A stretch of 64,000 bases of DNA from Sphingobium sp. C100 (GTDB lineage Bacteria > Pseudomonadota > Alphaproteobacteria > Sphingomonadales > Sphingomonadaceae). The stretch lies in the NCBI RefSeq assembly GCF_000508185.1, contig NZ_AYOY01000001.1, positions 1 through 64,000 on the forward strand. The letters are read 5' to 3'. Position numbers and translations under genes: made by a program. Under the pieces are notes generated by a model. The model was not told the origin of the DNA. It made no database searches and saw only the letters and a list, made by a program, of their open reading frames with translations. Positions 9,169 to 17,949 of the stretch are shown piece after piece; position 1 is the first letter of the stretch; the number at the start of each line of letters is the position of its first letter.

Positions 9169-11568
9169 ATGGGCAGCGCGCATCCCGTTGCACGGCGATC
9201 CATCGCAGCGATCATTCTGGGCATCCTGATCGGGCTGATCGGCCTGGTGCTGACGATCGGCGGCGGCTGGCTGCTGGCGGTGGGCGGATCGGCCTATTAT
9301 CTGCTCGCAGGGGTTGCGATGCTGGTCTCGGGCGTGCTGCTGTTTCGGGGGCGGATGGCAGGGGCATGGCTATATGGCGCGATATTCCTGGCCACGCTGA
9401 TCTGGGCATTGTGGGAAGTGGGCCTTAGTCCCTGGGCGCTGGTGCCGCGGGTGGTGGCGCCGCTGGTCCTGCTGATCGCGGTCATGCTGGTCATGCCGAC
9501 ATTGACGCGCCGACCGGGCCGCTGGAAACTGGCGGGGATCGGCGTGGTCGGGACGCTGGTCGTGGCCGTCCTGTTTGGCTGGAGCATCGCTGGCAATTAT
9601 ATCCCGCCGGTCCAGGGCGGCCTGCCTGCTGACCGCTACGCCATGGCTGACCCCTCGCTGGGACGCGTGGGCGCCGACTGGCCCGCTTATGGCGGGACCA
9701 ACAGCGCGCGCCGCTATTCGCCACTGGCGCAGATCACGCCGGACAATGTGGGGCAGCTCAAGCGCGCCTGGACGATCCACACGGGCGACCTGCCCAGTTC
9801 AAAGAATATCCGCGACACCTATGGCGCGGAGACGACGCCGCTCAAGATCGGCGATACGCTCTATCTCTGCACGCCCAAAAGCATGGTGCTGGCGCTCGAT
9901 CCGGCAACGGGCCGGCAGAAATGGCGCTTCGACCCCGGCGTCAAGGATGAGGCCATTCCCTATACCGCCGCGTGCCGGGGCGTCAGCTATTATGCCGTGC
10001 CCGATGCCGCCGCCGACGCGCCCTGTGCCCAGCGGATCATCCTGGGCACGCTGGACGCGCGCATCATCGCGCTGGACGCGCGGACAGGCCGCCAGTGCCG
10101 CGACTTCGGCGAGAATGGCCAGGTGCGCATCACCGACGGCATGGGACAGGTGCGGCCCGGCTATGTCTCGATCAACTCGCCGCCCACCATCGTGCGCGGC
10201 GTGATCGTGACCGGGCATCAAGTGCTGGACGGGCAGGATCGCTGGGAGCCGTCAGGGGTCATCCAGGCCTATGACGCGACGACCGGCGACATGCGCTGGG
10301 CCTGGGACATGATGCATCCAGAACGCAGCGGACCGCCGCCAGCCGGCCAGACCTATGCCCGCGGGACGCCCAACATGTGGACGATCGCGTCGGGCGACGA
10401 GCAGTTGGGCCTGGTCTACCTGCCGATGGGCAATGCGTCGGCCGATTATTACAGCAGCCTGCGGCGCCCGCAGGAAAATCGCTATGCGACATCGCTGGTC
10501 GCGATCGATGTGACGACGGGCAAGCCGCGCTGGACGTTCCAGGCGGTGAAGAAGGATGTGTGGGACTACGACTTCGGCGCGCAGGCGACGCTGGTGGATT
10601 ATCCCACGCCGCGCGGCCCGGTGCCGGCGATGGTCCTGCCCAGCAAGCAGGGCGACATCTATATCCTCGATCGCCGCACCGGCCAGCCGTTGACTCCGAT
10701 CGGCCGGATCAAGGCGCCGGGCGGCGGCGTGGAACCGCAGGATCGCGCGCCGACGCAGCGCGTGTCGCTCTATCACGACCTGCGCAAGCCTGACCTGACC
10801 GAAAAGGACATGTGGGGCATGTCGCCGATCGACCAGATGATATGCCGCATCCAGTTCCGCAAGGCGAGCTACAAGGGCTTCTTCACGCCGCCCGAGGCGG
10901 ACCGGCGCTCGATCGAATATCCCGGCTATAATGGCGGGACCGACTGGGGCGGGATTGCGGTCGATCCGGCGCGAGGGGTCATCGTCGCCAATTATAACGA
11001 CATGCCCAATTATGTGCGGCTGGTCCCGCGCGCGGAAGCGAATGAACGGGGCTGGGCGCCGCGTGACCAGGCGCGCGGGCGGATTGGCGGCGCGGAAGGC
11101 GCGGGCGATCCCCAGGCGCACACCCCCTATGCGATCGACGTCAATGCCGGGTGGCGAATGAAATTCACCGGAATGCTGTGCAAGCAGCCCCCCTATGGCG
11201 GCATCCGCGCGATCGACCTGGCGACGGGGCGCACCATCTGGGACCGTCCGTTCGGCACGGCGCGCACCAATGGGCCGTTCGGCATCCCGTCCATGCTGCC
11301 GCTCACCATCGGGACGCCCAATAATGGCGGCGCGGTGGTGACGAAGAGCGGCCTGATCTTCATCGCCGCCGCCACCGACAATCTGGTCCGGGCGATCGAC
11401 CTGCGCACCGGCAAGACATTGTGGACCGACACGCTGCCGGGCGGCGGGCAGGCGACGCCGATGACCTATAGCCAGAATGGCAAGCAATATCTGGTCATCA
11501 TGGCGGGTGGTCATCACTTCATGGAGACGCCCGTCAGCGACGAACTGGTCGCCTATGCGCTGCCCTGA
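9169..11568 (+). CDS. gcd: Membrane-bound PQQ-dependent dehydrogenase, glucose/quinate/shikimate family
   Basis: A 799-residue quinoprotein, the usual length for membrane glucose dehydrogenase. Five hydrophobic segments occupy residues 10-145. A PQQ beta-propeller follows, starting near DWPAYGGTNSARRYSPL. VWDYDFGAQ carries the expected catalytic Asp, and SKQGDIYILDRRTG the PQQ-contacting Lys region; the end is TPMTYSQNGKQYLVIMAGGHH. The enzyme oxidises an aldose or cyclitol in the periplasm and passes electrons to ubiquinone. ATG 9169 has AAAGGAG 8 bases upstream; upstream in-frame starts lack this. Glucose is the commonest substrate of such full-length enzymes, but quinate or shikimate cannot be excluded from sequence alone. 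It lies downstream of the phosphatase with its own leader. Confidence 0.88.
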   Translation: MGSAHPVARRSIAAIILGILIGLIGLVLTIGGGWLLAVGGSAYYLLAGVAMLVSGVLLFRGRMAGAWLYGAIFLATLIWALWEVGLSPWALVPRVVAPLVLLIAVMLVMPTLTRRPGRWKLAGIGVVGTLVVAVLFGWSIAGNYIPPVQGGLPADRYAMADPSLGRVGADWPAYGGTNSARRYSPLAQITPDNVGQLKRAWTIHTGDLPSSKNIRDTYGAETTPLKIGDTLYLCTPKSMVLALDPATGRQKWRFDPGVKDEAIPYTAACRGVSYYAVPDAAADAPCAQRIILGTLDARIIALDARTGRQCRDFGENGQVRITDGMGQVRPGYVSINSPPTIVRGVIVTGHQVLDGQDRWEPSGVIQAYDATTGDMRWAWDMMHPERSGPPPAGQTYARGTPNMWTIASGDEQLGLVYLPMGNASADYYSSLRRPQENRYATSLVAIDVTTGKPRWTFQAVKKDVWDYDFGAQATLVDYPTPRGPVPAMVLPSKQGDIYILDRRTGQPLTPIGRIKAPGGGVEPQDRAPTQRVSLYHDLRKPDLTEKDMWGMSPIDQMICRIQFRKASYKGFFTPPEADRRSIEYPGYNGGTDWGGIAVDPARGVIVANYNDMPNYVRLVPRAEANERGWAPRDQARGRIGGAEGAGDPQAHTPYAIDVNAGWRMKFTGMLCKQPPYGGIRAIDLATGRTIWDRPFGTARTNGPFGIPSMLPLTIGTPNNGGAVVTKSGLIFIAAATDNLVRAIDLRTGKTLWTDTLPGGGQATPMTYSQNGKQYLVIMAGGHHFMETPVSDELVAYALP

Positions 11569-11660
11569 ACGACCCGCGATATTGTATCCGGGTCACCGGC
11601 GCGCCACATAGGCGCGCGGCCGCGCCCCTTCCCGCGCGCACCTTCAGCCCAGGAGCCAAT

Positions 11661-12407
11661 ATGACCGACAGGACCGCCTTCATCACGGGAGCCACCGCAG
11701 GCATTGGCGAGGCGGCGGCGCGCGCCTTTGCAGAGGCGGGATGGCGGGTGATCGGCACCGGCCGCCGCGCCGACCGGTTGGAAAAGCTGGCGGCGCAAAT
11801 CGGGCCGCAGATGCACAGCCTGACGTTCGACATGCGCGACGCGGCCGCGATCGATGCGGCTTTGCAGTCGCTGCCGGAAGGGTTCCGCGACATCGACCTG
11901 CTGGTTAACAATGCCGGGCTGGCGCTGGGCACAGCACCGGCGCAACAGGCCGACCTAGCCCAGTGGCAGCAGATGATCGACACCAATATCAGCGGCTTGG
12001 TCGCGATCACCCACAAGTTGCTGCCGCGCCTGGTCGAGCGGAAGGGGGCGATCATCAACCTGAGTTCCGTGGCGGCGACCTATCCCTATGGCGGCGGCAA
12101 TGTCTATGGCGGCACCAAGGCGTTCGTGACTCAATTCTCGCTCAATCTGCGGACCGACCTGCACGGGACGGGCGTGCGCGTGACGTCGATCGAGCCGGGT
12201 ATGGTCGAGACCGAATTCACGCTGGTGCGCACCGGCAGCCAGGCGGCGTCGGACGCGCTTTATGGCGATGCCCGCCCGATGACGGCGGATGACATTGCGC
12301 AGACCCTGCTATGGGTGGCGAACCAGCCGCCGCACCTGAATTTCAACCGGATCGAACTGATGCCGGTCACCCAGTCCCTTGCCGGCTTCCAGGTCGCGCG
12401 CGGCTGA
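11661..12407 (+). CDS. SDR family oxidoreductase, YdfG-like
   Basis: A 248-residue classical short-chain dehydrogenase. The cofactor motif TGATAGIG is at residues 9-16, NNAG is near residue 86, and the catalytic Ser and YxxxK (YGGTK) are near residues 134-152. The nucleotide-binding region has GTGRRADR, an arginine pair that usually indicates NADP preference. Overall it resembles E. coli YdfG, which oxidises L-allo-threonine, serine and 3-hydroxypropionate. The exact substrate is not shown. It is separated from the quinoprotein gene by 92 bases and probably transcribed alone or with it. It converges on the small gene at 12488. Confidence 0.85.
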   Translation: MTDRTAFITGATAGIGEAAARAFAEAGWRVIGTGRRADRLEKLAAQIGPQMHSLTFDMRDAAAIDAALQSLPEGFRDIDLLVNNAGLALGTAPAQQADLAQWQQMIDTNISGLVAITHKLLPRLVERKGAIINLSSVAATYPYGGGNVYGGTKAFVTQFSLNLRTDLHGTGVRVTSIEPGMVETEFTLVRTGSQAASDALYGDARPMTADDIAQTLLWVANQPPHLNFNRIELMPVTQSLAGFQVARG

Positions 12408-12487
12408 GAGCGCGACAGAGCGCCGGCCGCCATGCCGGCACATGGCCGGGGCAACGCCTCGCCAAACTCCTCCCGACGATCACGCCG

Positions 12488-12706
12488 TCAGGCGCACAGA
12501 CCTTCCTCATCTTCGACATGAAGGGGTTCTTCATCGCTCGAGAACAAATGCGGCTCGGTATGGGGCGGATGCGTACACGCGACATGCAGGGCCTCGGCAT
12601 ATAATTCCCACCATTGGGCGCCCAGCCGCCAAGGCATCTGCCAAGCATAGAGAAGTTCGGTCCAGCCATCATATGTGGGCTGATTTTCGGGTGCTGCGAT
12701 AGTCAT
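12488..12706 (-). CDS. Small hypothetical protein (72 aa)
   Basis: A short protein, MTIAAPENQPTYDGWTELL..., rich in Trp (W15 and the WW pair of QWWELYAEAL), with an acidic tail (SSDEEPLHVEDEEG). It has no signal peptide or transmembrane segment. The ATG at 12706 is preceded by GGAGG with 8 bases spacing, which argues for a real gene; an in-frame ATG at 12721 contains that ribosome-binding site and is unlikely. I do not recognise the family. Its amphipathic Trp/Leu segment might bind another protein or a polymer surface, but that is speculation. Confidence 0.55.
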   Translation of the reverse strand: MTIAAPENQPTYDGWTELLYAWQMPWRLGAQWWELYAEALHVACTHPPHTEPHLFSSDEEPLHVEDEEGLCA

Positions 12707-13182
12707 GCGTCTCGCCTCCATCGACTCGCTATGTCAGTGCATAGGTATATCACGAGCGGACTGGTTGATGCCGAGGATGCTACGTAGATCGCGGCGGAAA
12801 CAGCACGGCTGCTCCCGCACGTCCGTCATTCCCATGGCCGTTCAGCATCTTGGGGGCGAGGAAACAGCGTGCGTGGACACACTCCTGCGCCGCCCGTCAT
12901 GCCGGATGATGGCGCAGGTGCGGGAATTGCCGACGCTGCTGGTCCCGCCGCCATGAAGAAGGGCGGTTCATTTCGATGCAGGTGCAAAATATCTGCGGCC
13001 GAAGGCGCTCTCATTTGCTCATAAAAAGATCGATGATGCAGTAAGTTAAAGCGAGGTCGGCGCGCCGGGCCTTTATGCAGCGCGCGCGAAGCGCCCATGG
13101 CGGGGCATTTTGTAACGAGCAAGTCACCGGCGACCATCATAGGGCGCTTGTCACGCAACATTTTCGATTGGCGCGCCCGGCC
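12707..13182. other. Intergenic region, no gene recognised
   Basis: These 476 bases lie between the divergent starts of the 72-residue gene and the deacetylase-like gene. Short frames exist on both strands, but none has a ribosome-binding site together with recognisable protein content. The middle part (about 12960-13080) is visibly less GC-rich than its surroundings (AAAATAT, TCATAAAAAGATCGATGATGC). It must hold both promoters; I could not assign boxes with confidence. Confidence 0.5.
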
Positions 13183-13920
13183 ATGAAGCGTCTGCTGCTC
13201 TCGGTTCATGACGTCGGCCCGCGCTTCGAGGCGGAGGTGGAGCTGTTGCTGGAACGCGTGACGCGCCATGTCGCGCCGGACCGGCTGGCCATGCTGTTGG
13301 TGCCCGATCATTGGGGCCAGCATCGACTGACAATTGGTTCACCCTTCGCCGCGCGCGTGCGGGCATGGTCGGACGCGGGCGCCAGCATGTTCGTTCATGG
13401 CTGGTTCCACAAGGACATGGCCGATCATGCTACGCCGGTCGCCCGGTTCAAGGCGCGCCATATGACCGCGGGCGAAGGCGAGTTTCTGGGGCTGGACCGG
13501 GCGACTGCGGCGCAGCGGATGGGCGCGGGCCGCGACCTGATCGAAACGATCACCGGCCGGCCCGTGGCCGGCTTCATCGCCCCGGCCTGGCTCTATGGCC
13601 GCCCCGCGATCGAGGCGCTGGCGGAGACCGGCTTCGCTTTGGCCGAGGATCATATGAAGGTCTGGCACCCGCCCTCCGGCCGCGTCCTGGCGCGCGGCCC
13701 CGTGGTGACCTGGGCCAGTCGCAGCCGGGCGCGCCGGGCGTCTTCGCTGCTGGCGGCAAGGCTGCTGCCGCCGGTGCTGCGCCATGCGGCGACCGCGCGC
13801 GTGGCGGTGCATCCGGGGGACGCTCATTTTCCGCAGCTTCTGGACAGTATCGACCGGGTGCTGCGACGCCTGACGCGCACGCATGCGCCCGGTCGCTATG
13901 ACGACCTGCTGGCGGGGTGA
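13183..13920 (+). CDS. Polysaccharide deacetylase-like protein (DUF2334 type)
   Basis: A 245-residue protein starting MKRLLLSVHDVGPRFEAEV. The SVHDVGP element matches the first metal-binding motif of DUF2334/NodB-like deacetylases. FVHGWFHK supplies the second His cluster near residue 70. GFIAPAWLYG near residue 129 and RVAVHPGDAHF near the end match later conserved motifs. The family removes acetyl groups from glycans or is related to such enzymes. It is the first gene of a five-gene cluster with two glycosyltransferases, so a role in tailoring a surface glycan or glycolipid is likely. There are 7 bases before the next gene. ATG 13183 is chosen because the motif begins directly after it. Confidence 0.75.
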   Translation: MKRLLLSVHDVGPRFEAEVELLLERVTRHVAPDRLAMLLVPDHWGQHRLTIGSPFAARVRAWSDAGASMFVHGWFHKDMADHATPVARFKARHMTAGEGEFLGLDRATAAQRMGAGRDLIETITGRPVAGFIAPAWLYGRPAIEALAETGFALAEDHMKVWHPPSGRVLARGPVVTWASRSRARRASSLLAARLLPPVLRHAATARVAVHPGDAHFPQLLDSIDRVLRRLTRTHAPGRYDDLLAG

Positions 13921-13927
13921 AGCAGCG

Positions 13928-15133
13928 ATGCGTATCCTGACCTTCCTTCACAGTTTCGAGCCGGGCGGCGTGGAGCGCGTCGCGTTGCGGCTGGTGCGCC
14001 AATGGCGCGAGGTGGGGGTGGACGCGCCGCTGTTCGTCGGACGCGATGATGGCGCGATGCGGGCGGGGCTGGGTGAGGAACTGGAGCGGCATGTGCCGCG
14101 CCAGCCCGCCTTTTCCGTCGCGCGCTTCGAAACCCTGTGGATGATCCTGACGCTGCCCGCGACGATCCGGCGGCTGCGGCCCGACCTGCTGTTCTGCGCG
14201 GGGAACAGCTATACCGTTGTCGCCGTGGCGATGAAGCTGCGGCTCGGCCGCGCCTGCCCGTCGATCGTCGCCAAGATCAGCAATGACCTTGAACGGCGCG
14301 ACATGGGCTGGCCCATGCGGATGGCCTATCGGTTCTGGTTGCGGCTGCAAGGGCGCTTCATCGATCATTTCGTCGCGATGGCGCCGGGGCTGGAGCGCGA
14401 AGTCGCGGCTTATATCCGGCCTGGGGATGCGGCGATCACGGTGATCCCCAATCCCGCCTTGTCGCTGGCGCAGATCGACCGGCTGCGGTCGGTAGAGCGG
14501 CCAGTGCGCAGGGAGGCGGACGGGCGCCTGTTCGTCGGGATCGGCCGCCTGGTGCGCCAGAAGAATTTCGCGCTGATGATCGAAGCCTTCGCCCAGGCCG
14601 GCGGGCCGCACGATCAGCTGCTCATCCTGGGCGAGGGACCGGACCGTGCGGCCCTCGGCGCCCTGGCGGATCGGCTGGGCGTGGCGAGCCGGGTGACGCT
14701 GGCGGGCTATGTGCCGGACCCGGCTTCCTGTCTTGGTCATGCCGATATTTTCTTGCTGTCGTCCGACTATGAAGGCGTGCCCGCCGTGCTGCTGGAAGCG
14801 CTGGCGGTCGGGCTGCCGGTCATCGCGACGGAGAGCAGCAGGGCGATACGCCCGTTGCTCGACGATGGCGCGCTGGGCCGGATCGTCCCCGCAGGTGACC
14901 GCCATGCCTTCGCCGCCGCCATGGCTGACGCTGCACATCTGACGCAGGACGCGCAGGCCAGTCTGGCGCAGGCCAGCCGTTTCGCGCTGGAGACGGCGTC
15001 CCTTGCCTATCTCCGCACCTTTGCGGCGGTGGTGGCTCAGCCCATGGGCGGAGACATCACGCCCGTTTCGATGGCCGAAACCGGCCCGACGCCGCATTTC
15101 CCGATCCCGTCCACAATGACGAGTTCCTTATGA
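13928..15133 (+). CDS. Glycosyltransferase, GT4 family (group 1)
   Basis: A 401-residue GT-B fold enzyme. The N-terminal acceptor domain begins MRILTFLHSFEPGGVERVAL, with the GG-V-E-R acceptor-loop pattern. The C-terminal donor domain has GIGRLVRQKNFALMIEAFA and the E-x7-E type motif DYEGVPAVLLEALAVGLPVIATES near residue 290. It should transfer a sugar from a nucleotide donor at the cytoplasmic face of the inner membrane. The gene begins 7 bases after the deacetylase-like gene and overlaps the next gene by 4 bases. The C-terminal 25 residues after QPMGGD look unstructured. Donor and acceptor are unknown. Confidence 0.88.
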   Translation: MRILTFLHSFEPGGVERVALRLVRQWREVGVDAPLFVGRDDGAMRAGLGEELERHVPRQPAFSVARFETLWMILTLPATIRRLRPDLLFCAGNSYTVVAVAMKLRLGRACPSIVAKISNDLERRDMGWPMRMAYRFWLRLQGRFIDHFVAMAPGLEREVAAYIRPGDAAITVIPNPALSLAQIDRLRSVERPVRREADGRLFVGIGRLVRQKNFALMIEAFAQAGGPHDQLLILGEGPDRAALGALADRLGVASRVTLAGYVPDPASCLGHADIFLLSSDYEGVPAVLLEALAVGLPVIATESSRAIRPLLDDGALGRIVPAGDRHAFAAAMADAAHLTQDAQASLAQASRFALETASLAYLRTFAAVVAQPMGGDITPVSMAETGPTPHFPIPSTMTSSL

Positions 15134-16071
15134 CCGGAAACATCTCTACCGGCGCCTTTCCGCCCGTAGCATCCTTCGACGGCACGATGCTCGATCCCAA
15201 GCCGCTGGTGCAGACGGGCCGCAACTGGACCCGCTGGGCTGGGCCGCTGGTGTCGCTGCTGATCCTTGTCGCCGCGCTGCATCAGTTCCGCGACATCAAT
15301 CCCGCCAATCTTTGGAAACTGATGCCGGGGGCGGCCGGTTTCTGGCTGGTTTTCGGGCTTTATTATCTGGCTGCCCCGCTTGCCGAATGGGTGATCTTCC
15401 GCCGTTTATGGTCGATCCCGGTGGAAGGGCTTGCCGCGTTGCTGCGCAAGCTGGTGAGCAACGAAATCCTGCTCGGCTATCTGGGCGAAGTCTATTTCTA
15501 CGCCTGGGCGCGGCGCAGCGCCAAAATCACCGCCGCCCCGTTCGGCGCGATCAAGGATGTCACCATCCTCTCGGCGTTGGTCGGCAATGTCGTGACGCTG
15601 GCGATGCTGGCGCTTGCGCTGCCCCTGCTGGGCGTGGTCGGCGCTGGCCTCAACCGCTGGGAGGTGGGCGGCTCGGTCCTCTTCGTCCTGGTGACGTCGC
15701 TGGCGATGATGCTGTTGCGCAACCGCCTGTTCACCCTGCCCAGGCAAGAACTCTGGATTATCTCGGCCATTCATTTCCTGCGGATCGTGAGCAAGAATAT
15801 ATTGGCGGCGATCATGTGGCACATGATCCTGCCGGACATCGCGCTCGTCTGGTGGGTGTTGTTGGGGACGTTGCGGCAACTCGTTTCACGCCTGCCCTTC
15901 CTGCCCAACAAGGATGTGGTCTTTGCCGGGATGGCCGCATTCCTGATCGGACACGACAATGAGATTGGAGCCGCGATGGCGCTGATGGCCTCGCTGATCC
16001 TGGCGGCGCACCTGCTGGTGGGCATGGTATTGGGCACGGCGGAACTGCTGCGCGAGGGGCAGGGCCAATGA
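15130..16071 (+). CDS. Polytopic membrane protein of unknown function
   Basis: A 313-residue protein with about seven to eight hydrophobic helices after a 35-residue polar N-terminus. The pattern, including EWVIFRRLW, LGYLGEVYFYAWARR and a late RQLVSRLPFLPNKD segment, is reminiscent of the lysylphosphatidylglycerol synthase/AglD-type membrane domain (UPF0104). I would not assign that firmly. Its place between two glycosyltransferases, overlapping the genes on both sides by 4 bases, suggests that it flips, anchors or modifies a lipid-linked glycan. No catalytic motif is visible. Confidence 0.65.
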   Translation: MTGNISTGAFPPVASFDGTMLDPKPLVQTGRNWTRWAGPLVSLLILVAALHQFRDINPANLWKLMPGAAGFWLVFGLYYLAAPLAEWVIFRRLWSIPVEGLAALLRKLVSNEILLGYLGEVYFYAWARRSAKITAAPFGAIKDVTILSALVGNVVTLAMLALALPLLGVVGAGLNRWEVGGSVLFVLVTSLAMMLLRNRLFTLPRQELWIISAIHFLRIVSKNILAAIMWHMILPDIALVWWVLLGTLRQLVSRLPFLPNKDVVFAGMAAFLIGHDNEIGAAMALMASLILAAHLLVGMVLGTAELLREGQGQ

Positions 16072-16568
16072 TCGCGCTTTTTCTCCTGGCCGCAGCGATC
16101 CCGTCCACGCCCGACCTGGGCAAGGCGGAGGGCCGGTGCCGCGCGAACGAAAACGGGCCGGCCTATCTGGTCGATGTCGTCGGTCTGAAGGACCGCGAGG
16201 GACGGCTGAAGCTGGAACTTTATCCAGACAATGACGAGGATTTCCTGGCCGACGACAATATATTGGTGGCGGCGGGCAAGCCGTTCCGTCGGGTCGAGCT
16301 GCCCGTTCCGTCGTCCGGGCCAGTGGAATTGTGCATCCGCGCCCCAGGGCCGGGCACCTACGCGCTCAGCCTGCTGCATGACCGCGACGCCAATCGCCGC
16401 TTCGCCCTGGCCGTCGATGGTATCGGGTTCGCCGGCAATCCCAAGCTGCGCTGGAGCAAGCCCAAGGCGACCGCGGCGAGCGCGCCGGTGGGCAATGGTC
16501 CATCGCGCCTCAGGATCGTCCTCAATTATCGCCGGGGACTTTTTTCCTTCGGCCCGGTGGAGAAATAG
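16068..16568 (+). CDS. DUF2141 domain protein, exported
   Basis: A 166-residue protein with a short hydrophobic signal (residues 1-13). The DUF2141 domain follows: GLKDREGRLKLELYPDNDEDFL, VCELCIRAPGPGTYALSLLHDRDANRRFA-like features, and GIGFAGNPKLRWSKPK. DUF2141 is a beta-sandwich domain of unknown role found in exported proteins of sphingomonads and Bacteroidetes. It sits in a translationally coupled run with glycosyltransferases, so it may bind or present a glycan in the periplasm; this is inference. The next gene starts 3 bases after its stop. Confidence 0.75.
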   Translation: MIALFLLAAAIPSTPDLGKAEGRCRANENGPAYLVDVVGLKDREGRLKLELYPDNDEDFLADDNILVAAGKPFRRVELPVPSSGPVELCIRAPGPGTYALSLLHDRDANRRFALAVDGIGFAGNPKLRWSKPKATAASAPVGNGPSRLRIVLNYRRGLFSFGPVEK

Positions 16569-16571
16569 CCG

Positions 16572-17747
16572 ATGCGTATCGTGGACGTCTGCGCCCTTTA
16601 CGCGCCGCGTGGGGGCGGCGTGAAGACCTATGTCGATTACAAGCTTCAGGCCGGCGCGGCCGCAGGGCATGAGATCATCATCCTTGCCCCGTCGGGCAGC
16701 CACCAGGCGGTCGAAGCCCATGGCGACGGACGGATCATGATGGTGCCTGCGCGTCATTTCCCGCTGGACCGCCGCTATTCCTATTTCGACGATGAGGAAC
16801 GGCTCCACGCCATGCTCGATGCGTTGCAGCCCGACCTGGTAGAGGCCGCCTCGCCCTGGGCGAGCGCGTCGATGGTGGCGCGCTGGCGCGGGAATGCGCC
16901 GCGTGCCCTCATCATGCACGCCGACCCTCTGTCCGCCTATGCCTATCGCTGGTTCGGATCGGTGCTGCGGCGCGAGACCATCGACCGCGGTTTCGAATGG
17001 TTCTGGTCACATCTGCGCCGTCTGGACCAGAGCTTCGACCTGATCGTCAGCGCTTGCGATAGCCTGACGCAGCGGCTGGAATCGGGTCGGCTGGAACGGG
17101 TCGTGACCGTACCCATGGGGGTGGAGCCGGGCTGGTTCTCACCGACGCGGCGCAATGAGCGCTTGCGCGCCCGCCTGCTCGAACGCTGCGGCCTGGGACC
17201 GGACGCGACGCTGCTGGTCGGCGCAGGCCGCCATGCGCCTGAAAAGCGATGGCCGATGGTGATCGAGGCAGTGACCGTGGCCGGTTACAGCAGGCCGGTC
17301 GGCCTGGTGCTGGTCGGCGATGGGCGCGATCGCGCGCGCGTGCGGCGGGCGGCGGCGAACAATCCGCACATTCAGTTGCTGGCGCCCATTCGCGACCGGG
17401 CCGCGCTGGCCGAACTGCTGGCAAGCGCGGACGCCCTCGTCCATGGAAGCGAAGCCGAAACCTTTTGCATGATCGCGGCCGAAGCGCGCGCCAGCGGCCT
17501 GCCGGTCATTGTCCCCGATGAAGGCGGCGCACCCGACCAGGCGCGCGGGCGGGGCGGCTTGCTTTACAAGGCCGGACAGGCGGAGAGCCTGGCCGCGACG
17601 ATCCTGGACTTCGTGCGCAACGATCCAGAGCAACAGCGCCGGCGTAGCGCCGCGCTGGCGGCCAGCGTCACGACCATGGACGACCATTTCAATCAACTTT
17701 TTGCCCTCTATGCGCAACTGCCGTCCCGGCAGTCCCATGCTGCCTAG
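16572..17747 (+). CDS. Glycosyltransferase, GT4 family (second of the cluster)
   Basis: A 391-residue GT-B enzyme. The acceptor domain begins MRIVDVCALYAPRGGGVKTYVDYKL, with a GGG-V-K-T-Y loop. The donor domain has VGAGRHAPEKRWPMVIEAV and the EAETFCMIAAEARASGLPVIVPDEGG motif, matching the E-x7-E donor site of GT4 enzymes. It ends the cluster that begins with the deacetylase-like gene. It differs clearly from the first glycosyltransferase, so the pathway probably adds two different sugars or linkages. The product is unknown; in this group of bacteria a glycosphingolipid, exopolysaccharide or O-chain element are the obvious options. Confidence 0.87.
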   Translation: MRIVDVCALYAPRGGGVKTYVDYKLQAGAAAGHEIIILAPSGSHQAVEAHGDGRIMMVPARHFPLDRRYSYFDDEERLHAMLDALQPDLVEAASPWASASMVARWRGNAPRALIMHADPLSAYAYRWFGSVLRRETIDRGFEWFWSHLRRLDQSFDLIVSACDSLTQRLESGRLERVVTVPMGVEPGWFSPTRRNERLRARLLERCGLGPDATLLVGAGRHAPEKRWPMVIEAVTVAGYSRPVGLVLVGDGRDRARVRRAAANNPHIQLLAPIRDRAALAELLASADALVHGSEAETFCMIAAEARASGLPVIVPDEGGAPDQARGRGGLLYKAGQAESLAATILDFVRNDPEQQRRRSAALAASVTTMDDHFNQLFALYAQLPSRQSHAA

Positions 17748-17949
17748 GCAGCGCTCGCTGTTCAGGCGCCGACGCGCACCCAGGAGCAAGCAGGCGGTTG
17801 CCGACCTGTCGCAGAAGCTGTCGCAAGAGCGGGGCAAAATGCATAGTTGCGGACTGCGGCACCGCTTCAGTTGCGAAAGCTGGTCGCCGATGGCTGGTTT
17901 GATGTGGTGGCTGCTGCGCCGCTGATGGCGGCGGCGGATCGCCTTCGGT

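Noticed and set aside
12422-12439. GCCGGC-N6-GCCGGC hairpin between the convergent SDR and small orphan genes
   Set aside because: Only six GC pairs and no T-tract on either strand. It is common by chance at this base composition.
17717-17752. Hairpin ACTGCCG-TCC-CGGCAGT and palindrome GCTGCCTAGGCAGC at the end of the second glycosyltransferase gene
   Set aside because: The first lies inside the coding sequence and the second has no loop. Neither is followed by a T-tract, so a terminator call is not justified.
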